Below, one piece after another: positions 8,632-16,553 of a stretch of DNA of 64,000 bases; positions within the stretch are counted from its first letter, which is position 1, and every line of letters starts with the position of its first letter. A program made the position numbers and the translations under genes. Where the stretch lies: NCBI RefSeq assembly GCF_035599575.1, contig NZ_CP141179.1:1612001-1676000 (forward strand). Reading direction: 5' to 3'. The notes beneath the pieces were generated by a model. The model was not told the DNA's origin, did not search any database, and worked only from the letters and a program-made list of their open reading frames with translations. Source of the DNA: Roseovarius sp. Pro17. GTDB lineage: Bacteria > Pseudomonadota > Alphaproteobacteria > Rhodobacterales > Rhodobacteraceae.

Positions 8632-10315
8632 CGGCCACAGCTTTCCTTTTGGCGGCCTTTGCGGCCTCTGCCTCGCCATAAAGAGCGGTTTTAAACGGGG
8701 CCATGCCAAGGCGGCGATAGGCCGCGAGGAATGTCTCGGACGGGTTACTGCGATGCTTGAGATAGGTCAGCATGATCGTCTCGATGGCCGGAACAATGTC
8801 ATCGGCGGAAAAGCCGGGGCCAGTGCGATCACCCAAGCGGGCATCCGCGCCGCCATCGCCGCCGATGGTGATCTGGTAATTCTCGACCCCCGCCCGGTCG
8901 AGGCCGAGAATGCCGATATGCCCGACATGGTGATGTCCGCAGGCGTTGATGCAGCCCGAGATCTTGATCTTCATTTCGCCAATCTCATGCTCGAGCTTGA
9001 GCGCATCGAAACGGGTCGCAATTTCCTGCGCAATGGGGATAGAGCGGGCGGTCGCCAGCGTGCAGTAATCCATGCCGGGGCAGGCGATGATATCGCTGAT
9101 CAGGCCGATATTGGCGGTAGCGAGGCCGACCTCGCGCAATGCGGCATGGACGGCGTGCAGGTCCGATTGGTGGATATGCGGCAGGATCACGTTCTGCTCG
9201 TGGCTGATGCGCAACTCGTCATGGCCATAGCGCTCGGCGAGGTCCGCCATCACGCGCATCTGCTCGGCGGTCGCATCGCCGGGCGTCTCGCCATGCGCCT
9301 TGAGACTGATGCTGACGATGGCGTAACCCGGCGCGCGGTGCTCGGCCAGATTGGTGTCGGCCCAGGCGCGAAAAACGGGGTTGGCCTTGCGCGCCGCGTC
9401 ATAGGTATCGGTGGGCGCAACGCGGAACTCGGGCGCGCGGAAATCATCGCGGATCGCGCCCAGCATCTGCTGGTCGATGCCACTAAACTGCGGCCGGATC
9501 AGCGCATAGCGCAGATCGACGCGGGCGCGAATGTCGTCGACGCCATGCTCATGCACCGTGATCTTGATGCGCGACTTGAACTTGTTGTCACGCCGCCCGA
9601 TCGAGTTCCAGACGCTGACAACCGCCTCAATATAGGGCAGCAGATCCTCTTCGGGCAGGAAATCGTGCAGCACCTTGCCGATCATCGGCGTGCGGCCCAG
9701 TCCGCCGCCAACGATGACCTGATAGCCGATCAGCCCGTCGCGCCGGACAATGCGCAGGCCGATATCATGTGCCAGCGTCACGGCGCGGTCCATGGGGCTG
9801 CCAGTCACGGCGACCTTGAACTTGCGCGGAAGCGCCTGAAACTCGGGGTGGTCGGTGGACCATTGGCGTATCAGCTCGGCGATGGGGCGTGGATCGGCAA
9901 CCTCATCTGCGGCGGCCCCGGCAAAATGGTCTGCCGTAACGTTGCGGATCGTGTTGCCGCTGGTCTGGATTGCGTGCATCTGCACCTCGCCAAGCGCGTC
10001 GAGGATATCTGGCACATCCGCCAGCTTAGGCCAGTTGAACTGGATGTTCTGGCGGGTGGTAAAATGGCCATGGCCCTTGTCCCACCGCTCGGCGATCACG
10101 GCCAGCTGGCGCATCTGGTGGCTGCCAAGGGTGCCATAGGGGATCGCGACGCGCAGCATGTAAGCGTGCAATTGCAGGTAGAGACCGTTCATCAGGCGCA
10201 GCGGCTTGAATTCGTTCTCGGTCAGGCTGCCATCTACGCGGCGCGCGACCTGCGCGCGAAACTGGCGGTTGCGCTCGGCCACGAAGGCGGCATCAAATTC
10301 GGAATAGGTATACAT
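8618..10315 (-). CDS. cysI: sulfite reductase hemoprotein (CysI/NirA family)
   Basis: A 565-residue siroheme- and [4Fe-4S]-containing reductase. Cluster ligands are C-x5-C in CPGMDYC (about residues 411-417) and C-x3-C in CINAC followed by GHHHVGHIG (about 453-457). Two ferredoxin-like half domains are visible with RQNIQFNWP near residue 90. It reduces sulfite to sulfide with six electrons. No CysJ flavoprotein gene is near, so the electron donor is probably ferredoxin. The start ATG overlaps the DUF2849 stop (ATGA at 10315). Confidence 0.93.
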   Translation of the reverse strand: MYTYSEFDAAFVAERNRQFRAQVARRVDGSLTENEFKPLRLMNGLYLQLHAYMLRVAIPYGTLGSHQMRQLAVIAERWDKGHGHFTTRQNIQFNWPKLADVPDILDALGEVQMHAIQTSGNTIRNVTADHFAGAAADEVADPRPIAELIRQWSTDHPEFQALPRKFKVAVTGSPMDRAVTLAHDIGLRIVRRDGLIGYQVIVGGGLGRTPMIGKVLHDFLPEEDLLPYIEAVVSVWNSIGRRDNKFKSRIKITVHEHGVDDIRARVDLRYALIRPQFSGIDQQMLGAIRDDFRAPEFRVAPTDTYDAARKANPVFRAWADTNLAEHRAPGYAIVSISLKAHGETPGDATAEQMRVMADLAERYGHDELRISHEQNVILPHIHQSDLHAVHAALREVGLATANIGLISDIIACPGMDYCTLATARSIPIAQEIATRFDALKLEHEIGEMKIKISGCINACGHHHVGHIGILGLDRAGVENYQITIGGDGGADARLGDRTGPGFSADDIVPAIETIMLTYLKHRSNPSETFLAAYRRLGMAPFKTALYGEAEAAKAAKRKAVADVAA

Positions 10316-10617
10316 CAGTTCAGGTCTGCCTGCTTGCCGTGGAAGTAGTTCGAGGGGCCGGTGCGGCGGAACTCTTCGCGGAAATGGGTCGGCTCGGGGC
10401 CAGTGTCGGTGATACTCACGTCGGCCAGATAGGCGCCGACGACCTGACTGGCGCGGCTCTCGGCGGTCAGCAGGCGCAGATCGGCGTCCGCCTCGTCGGT
10501 CAGGATGTCTGCCTCGGACAGAAGGCGGGTCCAGCTGTCATCGGCGGTCAGATAGACAACGTCGCCTTCGAGCAGCGTGTTGGCGGTGACGACCTTGGGG
10601 GTGAATTCACGGGGCAT
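10315..10617 (-). CDS. DUF2849 protein heading the cys operon
   Basis: A 100-residue protein beginning MPREFTPKVVTANTLLEGDV, which is the DUF2849 family. It has no known activity; in Rhodobacterales it lies between the siroheme synthase gene cysG and cysI. Here cysG is not next to it, so it is the first gene of the run. The ATG at 10617 has GGAGA 6-10 nt upstream. Its stop overlaps the cysI start. Confidence 0.85.
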   Translation of the reverse strand: MPREFTPKVVTANTLLEGDVVYLTADDSWTRLLSEADILTDEADADLRLLTAESRASQVVGAYLADVSITDTGPEPTHFREEFRRTGPSNYFHGKQADLN

Positions 10618-10776
10618 CAGGCGGTCTCCTCTGGCAGGGCGAAGGTGGAGAAATACTTCAAGACGTGTCCAATCCGTTTGACTTACCCTGATATATAGAA
10701 AATATTCCCACCATTGCGCCATGGGGGCGGGCGAATAAGGAAATATGTTCCATTTCGACCGCGGCCTAGTGGAAAA

Positions 10777-10788
10777 ATTCCATGGAAT
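10777..10788. promoter_or_regulatory. 12-bp perfect palindrome in the divergent cys / Lrp spacer
   Basis: ATTCCATGGAAT reads the same on both strands. It lies 14 bp before the preferred start of the Lrp/AsnC gene and 160 bp upstream of the DUF2849 start, within an A/T-rich stretch. A binding site for the adjacent Lrp-type regulator is a reasonable guess but not shown. Confidence 0.4.
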
Positions 10789-10801
10789 GAGGAAAACCGG
10801 A

Positions 10802-11263
10802 ATGGCTGTTCGTCTGGACGATCTGGATCGGAAAATTTTGGGAGAATTACAGGCCGATGGCGGCCAGTCGCTGGACGATATTGCCAAGTCGGTGGGCAGT
10901 TCCAAGACGCCGGTCTGGAATCGTATCCGCAAAATGCGCGAGGCGGGCGTGATCCGCCACCAGACCTATTTGCTGGATGCCGAGGCGCTGGGATTCGAGG
11001 CGTGTTTCTTTGTCCTCATCCGCACGTCCGAACATGACGCGGCGTGGCAGCAGACCTTTTTGCGCGCGCTACAGGGTAGGCCAGAGGTACAGGAGGCGCA
11101 CCGCCTCGCGGGCGATATCGACTATATCCTGAAGGTGAGGGTCGAAAATGCGCGCGCTTACGACACGTTTTATCAGGCCCTGATTTCAGAGGTGAAGGTG
11201 CATAACGTCACCGCGCTTCTGTCGATGGAAGAGATCAAATCAACAACCGCCCTGCCACTATGA
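10802..11263 (+). CDS. Lrp/AsnC family transcriptional regulator
   Basis: A 153-residue regulator. The N-terminal winged helix carries LDDLDRKILGELQADGGQSLDDIA and the recognition part SSKTPVWNRIRKM; the RAM ligand-binding domain follows with EVQEAHRLAGDIDYILKV. The start at 10802 has GAGG 9 nt upstream; in-frame ATGs at 10745 and 10787 are alternatives. It is divergent from the sulfate assimilation operon, so control of cys genes in answer to an amino acid such as cysteine is likely. Its 3' end overlaps the tpiA 3' end by 6 bp (convergent). Confidence 0.9.
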   Translation: MAVRLDDLDRKILGELQADGGQSLDDIAKSVGSSKTPVWNRIRKMREAGVIRHQTYLLDAEALGFEACFFVLIRTSEHDAAWQQTFLRALQGRPEVQEAHRLAGDIDYILKVRVENARAYDTFYQALISEVKVHNVTALLSMEEIKSTTALPL

Positions 11264-12019
11264 AGCGTTAGCTGCGCCCTCCAACACGCTGACAATGGGC
11301 GAAAAATCATCCACCTTCAGGCTTGCGCCACCGACCAGAGCACCATCCACATTCGAGACGGTAAAAATCTCGGCGGCGTTGCCCGGCTTGACCGAGCCGC
11401 CATAGAGCAGGCGGACCGAGCGGCCGACGCCCGCGCCAAAGCGCTTTTCGAGCCGCGTGCGGATGAAATCATGAACCTCACCGATCTGATCGCTCGTGGG
11501 CGTCAGCCCGGTGCCGATGGCCCAGCATGGCTCATACGCGATGACGGTATTCTCGCCAGTTGCCGTGTCGGGCACCGAGGACGAAATCTGCCCGCCGATG
11601 ATATCCAGCGTATTTTGCGCCTCGCGCTGCTCAAGGCTTTCGCCGACGCAAATGACCGCGATGAGCCCGGCGGCGTGGGCGGCGCGCGCCTTGGCGCGCA
11701 CATCATCGCTGGTCTCGCCGTGGTCGGCGCGGCGCTCGGAATGACCAAGTATGACAGCGGTTGCACCCGCCTCCGCCAGCATCCGCGCCGAGATATCGCC
11801 AGTATGCGCGCCAGCCTCGCTGGCGTGGCAGTCCTGCCCGCCAATGGCGAGGGCGTGGCCCTCGGCCTGCTGCGCGGCAGCGCCGATCAGCGTGAAAGGC
11901 GGGCAAATCAGGATATCGACCGCAGCGCCGTCATGTTCGGCGCAGAGCGTGGCCAGCCCATCCAACTCGGCCTTGCCGCCGTTCATTTTCCAGTTTCCTG
12001 CCGCCAGTTTGCGCCGCAT
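11258..12019 (-). CDS. tpiA: triosephosphate isomerase
   Basis: A 253-residue TIM barrel that interconverts dihydroxyacetone phosphate and glyceraldehyde 3-phosphate. All catalytic residues are present: K11 in NWKMN, H93 in LGHSERR and E163 in YEPCWAIGTG; the phosphate loop LLYGGSVKPGN is near the end. The ATG at 12019 is preferred to that at 12025 because GAGG is then 7 nt upstream. It forms a minus-strand run with the tfoX-like gene 14 bp upstream. Confidence 0.95.
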   Translation of the reverse strand: MRRKLAAGNWKMNGGKAELDGLATLCAEHDGAAVDILICPPFTLIGAAAQQAEGHALAIGGQDCHASEAGAHTGDISARMLAEAGATAVILGHSERRADHGETSDDVRAKARAAHAAGLIAVICVGESLEQREAQNTLDIIGGQISSSVPDTATGENTVIAYEPCWAIGTGLTPTSDQIGEVHDFIRTRLEKRFGAGVGRSVRLLYGGSVKPGNAAEIFTVSNVDGALVGGASLKVDDFSPIVSVLEGAANAS

Positions 12020-12033
12020 GACCATGCCTCCCC

Positions 12034-12360
12034 TTATCGTTGCGCTTTGATCGCGCGTCTTGCCCAATCGCAAGCCGCGTCCGGGTCGTCAAGAGCGGCG
12101 TCGGGCATGGTCCAGTAGCCCATCGTGGCGATCGAACCATCCTTGCGCGTCATGCTGAACTTGCGTGCGCCTGCCTTTTCCATCTGGTCGGCAAAGCTGC
12201 CGTCGGCTTTCAGGAATAGGGTGCTGTCGCTGCTCAGGATCGCAAAGATCGTCCCATCAGCATAGAATGTCGCGCCGCCCATCATCTTGCGATGCGTGAT
12301 CGTGCCGAGCGGCGCGATCAGATCGCGCGTATGGGCGATGTCGGCGTCGGAAACGCTCAT
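12034..12360 (-). CDS. TfoX N-terminal domain protein
   Basis: A 108-residue single-domain protein of the TfoX/Sxy N-terminal type, shown by KMMGGATFYADGTIFAIL and LFLKAD. Full-length TfoX activates competence in gammaproteobacteria, but stand-alone N-terminal proteins in alphaproteobacteria have no proven role, so competence control should not be assumed. The start overlaps the stop of the upstream Fe-S gene by 4 bases. Confidence 0.85.
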   Translation of the reverse strand: MSVSDADIAHTRDLIAPLGTITHRKMMGGATFYADGTIFAILSSDSTLFLKADGSFADQMEKAGARKFSMTRKDGSIATMGYWTMPDAALDDPDAACDWARRAIKAQR

Positions 12361-12722
12361 CCTTTCAGGCTTAGCGCTTCGTCAAACTTGATCGACTCGC
12401 CGCAACCGCAGGCTTCGCTCACGTTGGGGTTGTTAAAGCGGAAGCCGGATTCCAAGAGGCTTACCTCATAGTCGATCTCGGTTCCAAAGAGGAACATCTG
12501 CGCCATCGGCGCGATCATGACGCGCGCGCCCGCCTCTTCGACGATCTCGTCGTGGGGGTCTACCTCCGCCACGTAGTCCATGGTGTATTCCATACCCGCG
12601 CAGCCGCCTTTCTTGACGCCGATGCGCAGGCCCTGATGGCCGTCCTTAGCCATCAGTTTCGCGATCTGCGCCGCGGCGCGATCGGTGATGGTGAGGGCTT
12701 GTTTGCCGGGAATGCCGAACAT
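12357..12722 (-). CDS. A-type iron-sulfur cluster assembly protein (IscA/ErpA-like)
   Basis: A 121-residue HesB/IscA-family carrier. The three conserved cysteines are C41 in KKGGCAGMEY and C105 and C107 in ACGCGES, which bind or pass on Fe-S clusters to target enzymes. The start MFGIPGKQALTIT at 12722 has a purine-rich ribosome binding site. It may serve the Fe-S enzymes nearby, such as CysI and CysH, and the window also has a SufT-type gene at 14.2 kb, but no full suf or isc operon. Confidence 0.9.
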   Translation of the reverse strand: MFGIPGKQALTITDRAAAQIAKLMAKDGHQGLRIGVKKGGCAGMEYTMDYVAEVDPHDEIVEEAGARVMIAPMAQMFLFGTEIDYEVSLLESGFRFNNPNVSEACGCGESIKFDEALSLKG

Positions 12723-12750
12723 GAGTGGGATCCTTTGCCTTTCCTCTAAT

Positions 12751-13470
12751 CTAGGGCAGCAGGGGCACGATCTCAAGCGGTGGCAGGATGCTAAGCGCGC
12801 GGCGTGTTGCCTCGGCGGTCAGGATTGCCCAGCCGAAGGATGCCAGCGTGCCAATAATGACGTATTCCGCCGTGCGCTGATCGCGGGTGGCCGTGCCAAA
12901 GCGCAGGATGGATTTCGCCCCGATCAAAAATCCGACGCCGATAGGCTGGCCCAGCAGAATCAGCGCAAAAATCACCCCCCTTTCCAGCAGGCCGATCTGA
13001 CGGCCGCCTTCGCGCAAGCCGTTGTTGCGGATGCGGTATCCATGCGGGCGCATCAGAAGCGCAATGGCATATTGCCCGGTGATCAGCGTGACCAGCAGAC
13101 CCGAGGTCAGTACCATCAGCGGCAGCAGAACGGGCAGGGCGGTCCATAGGCCGGTGGCCCAGAGGTGCGGCGCGTAAAATGATATGATGGCCAGCGTCGC
13201 GACATGCGCGGCCTGATCGACCATGAAGCCGCGAAAATGATGAAAGCCACCCCAGATCTTAAGCGCGTCGATCACCACATGCGCCGCCGCCAGCGCCAAC
13301 AGCCATGGGCTGGCCCATTGCCCGGTCGCCGCCTGCGCGCAGACCAACACCAGTGCGCCGTGCAGCAACATCACCGGCGCGCGCCGCTTCTGCGCGTTGA
13401 TCCACGCGGTTTGCAGCACGAAATCGGCGATAACATGGGCGAAAAAGAGGGCGGTGAAGGTTTCGATCAT
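12751..13470 (-). CDS. DUF3307 membrane protein
   Basis: A 239-residue integral membrane protein with about six hydrophobic segments. The N-terminal ALFFAHVIADFVLQTAWI and the following HGALVLV and AAHVVIDALKI blocks are typical of DUF3307. Its function is unknown. The ATG at 13470 has TGAGG 8-9 nt upstream; an in-frame TTG at 13494 is less likely. It follows the SatD-family gene by 73 bp, a pairing I recall from other phyla too. Confidence 0.85.
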   Translation of the reverse strand: MIETFTALFFAHVIADFVLQTAWINAQKRRAPVMLLHGALVLVCAQAATGQWASPWLLALAAAHVVIDALKIWGGFHHFRGFMVDQAAHVATLAIISFYAPHLWATGLWTALPVLLPLMVLTSGLLVTLITGQYAIALLMRPHGYRIRNNGLREGGRQIGLLERGVIFALILLGQPIGVGFLIGAKSILRFGTATRDQRTAEYVIIGTLASFGWAILTAEATRRALSILPPLEIVPLLP

Positions 13471-13503
13471 TGATAAAACCTCAGAAAGAGGCAAGCGTAT
13501 CGG

Positions 13504-13524
13504 CTTGCATTATCTAAATGCAAG
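13504..13524. promoter_or_regulatory. CTTGCAT-N7-ATGCAAG inverted repeat upstream of the DUF3307 gene
   Basis: Perfect 7-bp arms (13504-13510 and 13518-13524) lie 34 bp before the DUF3307 start. The same ATGCAAG block occurs at 14174-14180 over the start of the SatD-family gene, suggesting a shared operator. Confidence 0.5.
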
Positions 13525-13543
13525 TGGTTGCACCTGCGCTCTG

Positions 13544-14173
13544 TCATTCCGTCACCTCAAGCGCCTCAAGGGCATCCATGAGCGCGGGATATCCAGCACC
13601 GTTCAGCGCCTGATCCACCGCTTGGCGCGAGATACCGAGCGTTTCGGCAGCGACGCGGCGGGGGCCAGCGCCAGGCGGTAGCATCAGGCATAGCGAGCGC
13701 GCCTGAGCCTGTGTCCAGCCTTGCGAGATATGATCCGCGAGGCGAAAGGCCGCATCCAACGCGCCGCCCTCTGCGTGGGCCATGAGCGAGTGACCAGTCA
13801 GTTCATCGAGAAGACGACCTGATGCCGTAAAAGCCGCGCCATGAGCGCTGTTTAGGTCCGCCATCATATGATCCAGCGCCTCGCCTTCACTTGATGCTAC
13901 CGCGATGCGCGTCGCATAATCCGGACCCAGCAGACGCAAACGAGCATTGATATAAAGGGCGAGCCGGAGTGAGAAAGCAGGTCGGCTGATCGCTATTTGC
14001 CACCCGTCGCCGCCGCGTCGAGCAAATCCAGTAATGGTTTCATCGTCATTGGCGTGACCCCAGCCTGAGCTCTCCGACGCAACCCGTTGAATATCCAGCA
14101 TAACAACGTCTAGCGCGTCCGCCTTAATCGCGGAGGATTCGACGATATCACCTGTGAGGACGGCCCATTTCAT
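13544..14173 (-). CDS. SatD-family protein with C-terminal helix-turn-helix
   Basis: A 209-residue protein. The N-terminal MKWAVLTGDIVESS and the middle GGDGWQIAISRPAFSLRLAL match the SatD family; the C-terminal PRRVAAETLGISRQAVDQALN reads as a helix-turn-helix. SatD was named from a streptococcal acid-response operon; the molecular role is unknown. A TTG at 14179 is an alternative start. A good promoter just upstream would place the transcript start at or within a base or two of the ATG, so the message may be leaderless. Its neighbour is the DUF3307 membrane protein, and together they may form a sensor-regulator pair; that is inference. Confidence 0.8.
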   Translation of the reverse strand: MKWAVLTGDIVESSAIKADALDVVMLDIQRVASESSGWGHANDDETITGFARRGGDGWQIAISRPAFSLRLALYINARLRLLGPDYATRIAVASSEGEALDHMMADLNSAHGAAFTASGRLLDELTGHSLMAHAEGGALDAAFRLADHISQGWTQAQARSLCLMLPPGAGPRRVAAETLGISRQAVDQALNGAGYPALMDALEALEVTE

Positions 14174-14178
14174 ATGCA

Positions 14179-14208
14179 AGTATAATTACCTGCTTTACGA
14201 AAAAGCAA
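14179..14208 (-). promoter_or_regulatory. promoter of the SatD-family gene
   Basis: On the minus strand TTGCTT (14208-14203), an 18-nt spacer and TATACT (14184-14179) form a sigma70-type promoter. The -10 box overlaps the ATGCAAG block, so a protein bound there would block transcription. Predicted start is near 14172. Confidence 0.55.
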
Positions 14209-14222
14209 GCGAAAAGACTAGC

Positions 14223-14585
14223 TTACATGAAGCCCAATTCCAGCCGCGCTTCGTCTGACATCATGTCCATACCCCAGGGCGGCTCCCAAACCAGATCAAC
14301 GTCGACCTGCTTGATACCATCCAGCGGCTCTATCGCGTCGGCGACCCAGCCGGGCATTTCGCCAGCGACGGGGCAACCGGGCGCAGTGAGGGTCATGATG
14401 ACCTTGACCGCGTTCTCGGCGTCGATGTTGATGGTATAAATCAGCCCCAAATCATAGATATTGACCGGGATCTCTGGGTCAAACACGCTGCGGCACGCCT
14501 CGACGATCTCTTCATATCGAGGATGGTCCGTCGAAGAAGGGGCGATCAGCGGGATGCCCTCGAAGGGTTGGGGATTTTCGGTCAT
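14223..14585 (-). CDS. SufT-type DUF59 Fe-S assembly protein
   Basis: A 120-residue MIP18/DUF59 protein. The signature VFDPEIPVNIYDLGLIY, MTLTAPGCPVAGEMP with its conserved Cys, and LVWEPPWGMDMMSDEARLELG are all present. Proteins of this type (SufT, PaaD C-terminal part) help mature Fe-S proteins. No other suf gene is next to it here; the IscA-type gene is 1.5 kb away on the same strand. The ATG at 14585 has an upstream GAC-AT context without a strong ribosome binding site, but the protein begins as family members do. Confidence 0.88.
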   Translation of the reverse strand: MTENPQPFEGIPLIAPSSTDHPRYEEIVEACRSVFDPEIPVNIYDLGLIYTINIDAENAVKVIMTLTAPGCPVAGEMPGWVADAIEPLDGIKQVDVDLVWEPPWGMDMMSDEARLELGFM

Positions 14586-14690
14586 GTCATATCCTGCGGC
14601 TTTTCCTGACCGAATATATAGGGATTATCGGGCAGGGCGTCCAGAGGGGGATGGCATAGCGCAATCAGGGCGACGGCTGACCAGATTGCT

Positions 14691-16091
14691 TCAGCCGCTC
14701 TTGCGCTTTCTTATCGGTGCAGGGCGCACCCGCGCCTCTATCGTCTCATAGAGCTTGCCGACGATGTTTTTCCCGGTCGAGCCCTCGATACCCTCGAAGC
14801 CGGGCGATGAATTCACCTCCAGCACCTTCGGCCCCTTTTCGGCGCGCAACAGATCCACACCCGCCATGTGCAGATTGAACGCCCGCGCGGCCGTCAGTGC
14901 GGTTTCGCGCTCTTCTTTGGTGATGCGAACGGAGACCGCGCTGCCGCCCCGGTGCAGGTTCGAACGGAAATCGCCCTCAGCCCCGGTGCGCTTCATCGAG
15001 GCCACGACCTTGCCGCCGATCACGAGGCAGCGGATATCCTCGCCCGCCGCCTCCTTGACGAAATCTTGCACAAGGAAGTTGGCCTTGAGCCCGCGAAAGG
15101 CGTCAATGACGCTCTCGGCGGCTTTTCTCGTCTCGGCCAGCACGACGCCCTTACCTTGGGTCGACTCCAACAGCTTGACTATCAGCGGCGCTGTTCCCAC
15201 GAGCGCGATGATGTTCCCAGTGTCGCGCGGGCTGGCGGCAAAGGCTGTGTTGGGCATGCCGATTTTGGCCCGGGCCATGATCTGATGCGCGTGCAGCTTG
15301 TCGCGGCTGGCGACGATGCCGGCGCTACCGTTGACGCACCAAGTGCCGATTGTCTCGAACTGGCGCAGGATCGCGGCACCGTAAGGTGTGATCGACGCGC
15401 CAATGCGCGGAATCACCGCGTCAAAGCGGGGTAGGCGCTTGCCGTCGTAATGCACTTCGGGCGCCATGGCGTTGATCGCCATGTAGCAGCGGGTGGTATT
15501 GACAACTTCGACCGTGTGACCACGCTTTTCGCCCTCCTCGACGAGGCGGCGGGTGCTGTAGTTATCTTCGCGGCTGAGAACGGCGATGCGCAGGGACCGG
15601 TCCGGGGCTTCGCTGCGCATTTTCGAGGTGGAATAGACATCGTAGCTAAGCTCGGGCTGCAAAAACCGGTCGGTCGCGACGATGGAAATATGATCCTTAA
15701 GCGCTTGGCGACCCAGCAACATCCGGCTGGCCATGCCGCCCCGGTTGGTCAGGGTAATCTCGATGGGCCAGCTATCGCCGTTCACCGCCATCTCGGTCTG
15801 GATCACATAGCGCGATTCGCTCTCGCCATTGGACGAGGTGATGTCGCGCCGGTCAACGATCACGGCCGAGCAGGGGATCACCAGATCGTCGCGCCCCGGA
15901 ATGGGGTGCAGCGTAAAGCGCACCTTGGGCTTGGACGCCGGGCCGAAGGTTTCTATATCGAAGGCATGCAGCGCGGAGGTGCGTGCACCGGTATCCACCT
16001 TGGCGCGGATGGCAGGCACGCCCAGCTTGGGCAATCCGATCCATTCCTCCCATCCGAATTGCAGCGATTCTAGCGGCTCGGATGGGGACAT
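14691..16091 (-). CDS. RimB-RimK fusion: retropepsin-like protease domain plus ATP-grasp glutamate ligase
   Basis: A 466-residue two-domain protein. Residues 12-155 are the RimB domain (formerly called ATP-dependent zinc protease), with the aspartic-protease motif D33-T-G-A36 and LLGRQAL near residue 128. Residues 168-455 are a RimK-type ATP-grasp ligase with VLSREDNYSTRRL, QDFVKEAAGEDIRC and the metal-binding end VLEVNSSPGFEGIEG. RimK adds glutamate residues to the C-terminus of ribosomal protein S6 and RimB cuts poly-glutamate in pseudomonads; here writer and eraser share one chain. It could also act on another target. Confidence 0.88.
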   Translation of the reverse strand: MSPSEPLESLQFGWEEWIGLPKLGVPAIRAKVDTGARTSALHAFDIETFGPASKPKVRFTLHPIPGRDDLVIPCSAVIVDRRDITSSNGESESRYVIQTEMAVNGDSWPIEITLTNRGGMASRMLLGRQALKDHISIVATDRFLQPELSYDVYSTSKMRSEAPDRSLRIAVLSREDNYSTRRLVEEGEKRGHTVEVVNTTRCYMAINAMAPEVHYDGKRLPRFDAVIPRIGASITPYGAAILRQFETIGTWCVNGSAGIVASRDKLHAHQIMARAKIGMPNTAFAASPRDTGNIIALVGTAPLIVKLLESTQGKGVVLAETRKAAESVIDAFRGLKANFLVQDFVKEAAGEDIRCLVIGGKVVASMKRTGAEGDFRSNLHRGGSAVSVRITKEERETALTAARAFNLHMAGVDLLRAEKGPKVLEVNSSPGFEGIEGSTGKNIVGKLYETIEARVRPAPIRKRKSG

Positions 16092-16256
16092 GTGCGGGAT
16101 TCCTTTATGGCGGCTGACTGGAAGGCGAACATACGGATATATCGCGTTTCGGCTCAGCGTAAAGGGTTAGCGTGATCGCCTTGGCCCGACTTGGCCTGCA
16201 ACCATGGCGGGCCGGGTGCGCATGCTGCAAGATAGACGGCGCGGCGTCAGGCCGCA

Positions 16257-16553
16257 CTATCCTTTGTTAACATCGCCATGCACACGGCGAACCTGACCAT
16301 CCTTCAGCCGGAAAATCCGGCGCAATACGGCCCATGCCACCAGCGACAATACGGCGAAAATGACCAGCAGCAATGGCAGGCCCAGCGCCATCGGCGCAAA
16401 GACCAGCATGATCCCCACCAGCGCCGCACCTATCGCAAACCCCAGAAAGAGAAAACCGGGCAGCATGATCTCAATGATGGCCAACAGCAGCGCTGCGGCC
16501 ATCCAAACCCACCAGAATGCCCAGATGGGGATGATTTGAACGATGTCGTTCAT
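16257..16553 (-). CDS. NfeD-like small membrane protein
   Basis: A 98-residue protein with two or three membrane segments (residues 10-30, 32-50 and 55-75) and a short polar tail. It overlaps the SPFH gene by 4 bases. NfeD-family proteins accompany stomatin-like proteins and are thought to help them form membrane assemblies; in short versions like this the OB-fold domain is absent. Confidence 0.8.
   Translation of the reverse strand: MNDIVQIIPIWAFWWVWMAAALLLAIIEIMLPGFLFLGFAIGAALVGIMLVFAPMALGLPLLLVIFAVLSLVAWAVLRRIFRLKDGQVRRVHGDVNKG

Noticed and set aside
8588..10348. 586-codon open frame on the plus strand over cysI
   Set aside because: It is the antisense of cysI; GC-rich codon use opens this frame. 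The minus-strand protein has full siroheme and Fe-S motifs, the plus-strand text has none.
10777..10801. sigma70 promoter for the cys operon in the Lrp spacer
   Set aside because: A/T-rich stretches such as TATATATAG exist near 10690, but no -35/-10 pair with proper spacing could be settled on.
12034..12360. Competence regulator TfoX
   Set aside because: Only the N-terminal domain is present, so a role in competence cannot be claimed from the name.
14586..14690. Small gene upstream of the SufT-type gene
   Set aside because: Only 105 bp, with no open frame bearing a start signal.
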